A stretch of 6,144 bases of DNA from contig MTOL01000326.1 in NCBI GenBank assembly GCA_002011685.1, forward strand, positions 1-6,144. The letters are read 5' to 3'. The position numbers and the translations under genes are program-made. The notes under the pieces were generated by a model. It was not told the DNA's origin. It was given only the letters and a program-made list of their open reading frames with translations, and did not search any database. The DNA is from Deferribacteres bacterium JdFR-76. Its GTDB lineage: Bacteria; Zhuqueibacterota; JdFR-76. Positions 5,996 to 6,144 of the stretch are shown piece after piece; the first letter of the stretch is position 1, and every line of letters starts with the position of its first letter.

Positions 5996-6024
5996 TTGAT
6001 TTTAAGAGGGGAATTTTTTATAAT
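5996..6024 (+). promoter_or_regulatory. Sigma-70-type promoter, probably the CRISPR leader promoter
   Basis: TTGATT (5996-6001) and a perfect TATAAT (6019-6024) are separated by exactly 17 bases. Transcription would begin near 6031 and run rightward. There is no open reading frame of note after it on the + strand within the window, and it follows cas2 and a terminator, which is the usual place for a CRISPR leader. It most likely drives pre-crRNA. Confidence 0.7.
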
Positions 6025-6144
6025 TAAGTTGAATAATGTATGTACATGCAATTTTGACGGATCGATTTTGGAAAAAGCGAAATTTTGCGGAAGTGAAGGA
6101 AAAACATGGAGTTGTTGCAAAATCGATCCGACGACCATAAAAAA
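6025..6144 (+). other. Probable CRISPR leader (array not reached)
   Basis: AT-rich, non-coding DNA downstream of the promoter. It has three copies of ATTTTG at 6051-6056, 6065-6070 and 6082-6087, two of them in the related words AATTTTGACGG-like (6050-6060) and AATTTTGCGG (6081-6090), plus an inverted CAAAAT (6118-6123) and the palindrome ATGTACAT (6040-6047). No repeat-spacer-repeat unit is visible, so the call rests on position next to cas2 and on the promoter. Confidence 0.5.
6058..6130. repeat. 13-bp perfect inverted repeat in the leader
   Basis: CGGATCGATTTTG (6058-6070) is the exact reverse complement of CAAAATCGATCCG (6118-6130), with 47 bases between. The arms share the palindrome ATCGAT. 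The spaced arms could bind a dimeric or looping DNA-binding protein, form a large stem in the leader RNA, or overlap the first CRISPR repeat if that begins near the edge. Confidence 0.6.

Noticed and set aside
5947..6138. 63-residue open frame on the - strand over the leader
   Set aside because: It covers the terminator, promoter and inverted repeat, and I found no credible start signal or family resemblance.
6111..6144. First CRISPR repeat at the right edge
   Set aside because: No second copy of any 25-40 base unit is present in the window, so a repeat cannot be shown.

Overview
The window is the downstream part of a CRISPR-Cas locus, all on the + strand, ending at the likely start of a CRISPR array. 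Nothing in it fixes the species. Moderate GC, very strong AGGAGGTGAT-type ribosome binding sites and GTG starts in four of seven genes fit a Bacillota-like or similar bacterium; this is only an inference. The CARF protein points to a type III (cyclic-oligoadenylate signalling) system whose effector genes would lie left of the window.

Layout: 1-138 is an edge segment with the unresolved tail of an upstream gene. 139-1245 encodes a CARF-domain protein of the NE0113/SSO2081-like family with a probable winged-helix C-terminus. 1246-1393 is intergenic: a weak terminator-like hairpin, then a 19-bp hairpin that buries the ribosome binding site of the next gene. 1394-1669 encodes a DUF4258-type small protein, followed by an unrecognised 79-residue protein at 1679-1918. 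1919-2043 is intergenic and holds an approximately 80% GC hairpin. From 2044 a tightly packed cassette runs to 5931: a TPR-repeat protein, a diverged family A DNA polymerase fused to a HEAT-like helical domain, Cas1 and Cas2. The first three overlap by 1 to 4 bases; Cas2 follows Cas1 after 14 bases.

A rho-independent terminator (5957-5992) closes the cas operon. Four bases later a consensus-like promoter (TTGATT, 17 bases, TATAAT) fires rightward into AT-rich DNA with a 13-bp inverted repeat. This looks like the CRISPR leader, with the array itself beyond the right edge.

The most notable content is the adaptation cassette. A polymerase of the Pol I family, lacking exonuclease and most of the thumb, is coupled to cas1-cas2 and to a TPR scaffold. 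By analogy with RT-Cas1 and CRISPR-associated primase-polymerases, it may make, extend or repair DNA during spacer acquisition. The polymerase identity is read directly from its motifs; the role in adaptation is inferred from context.
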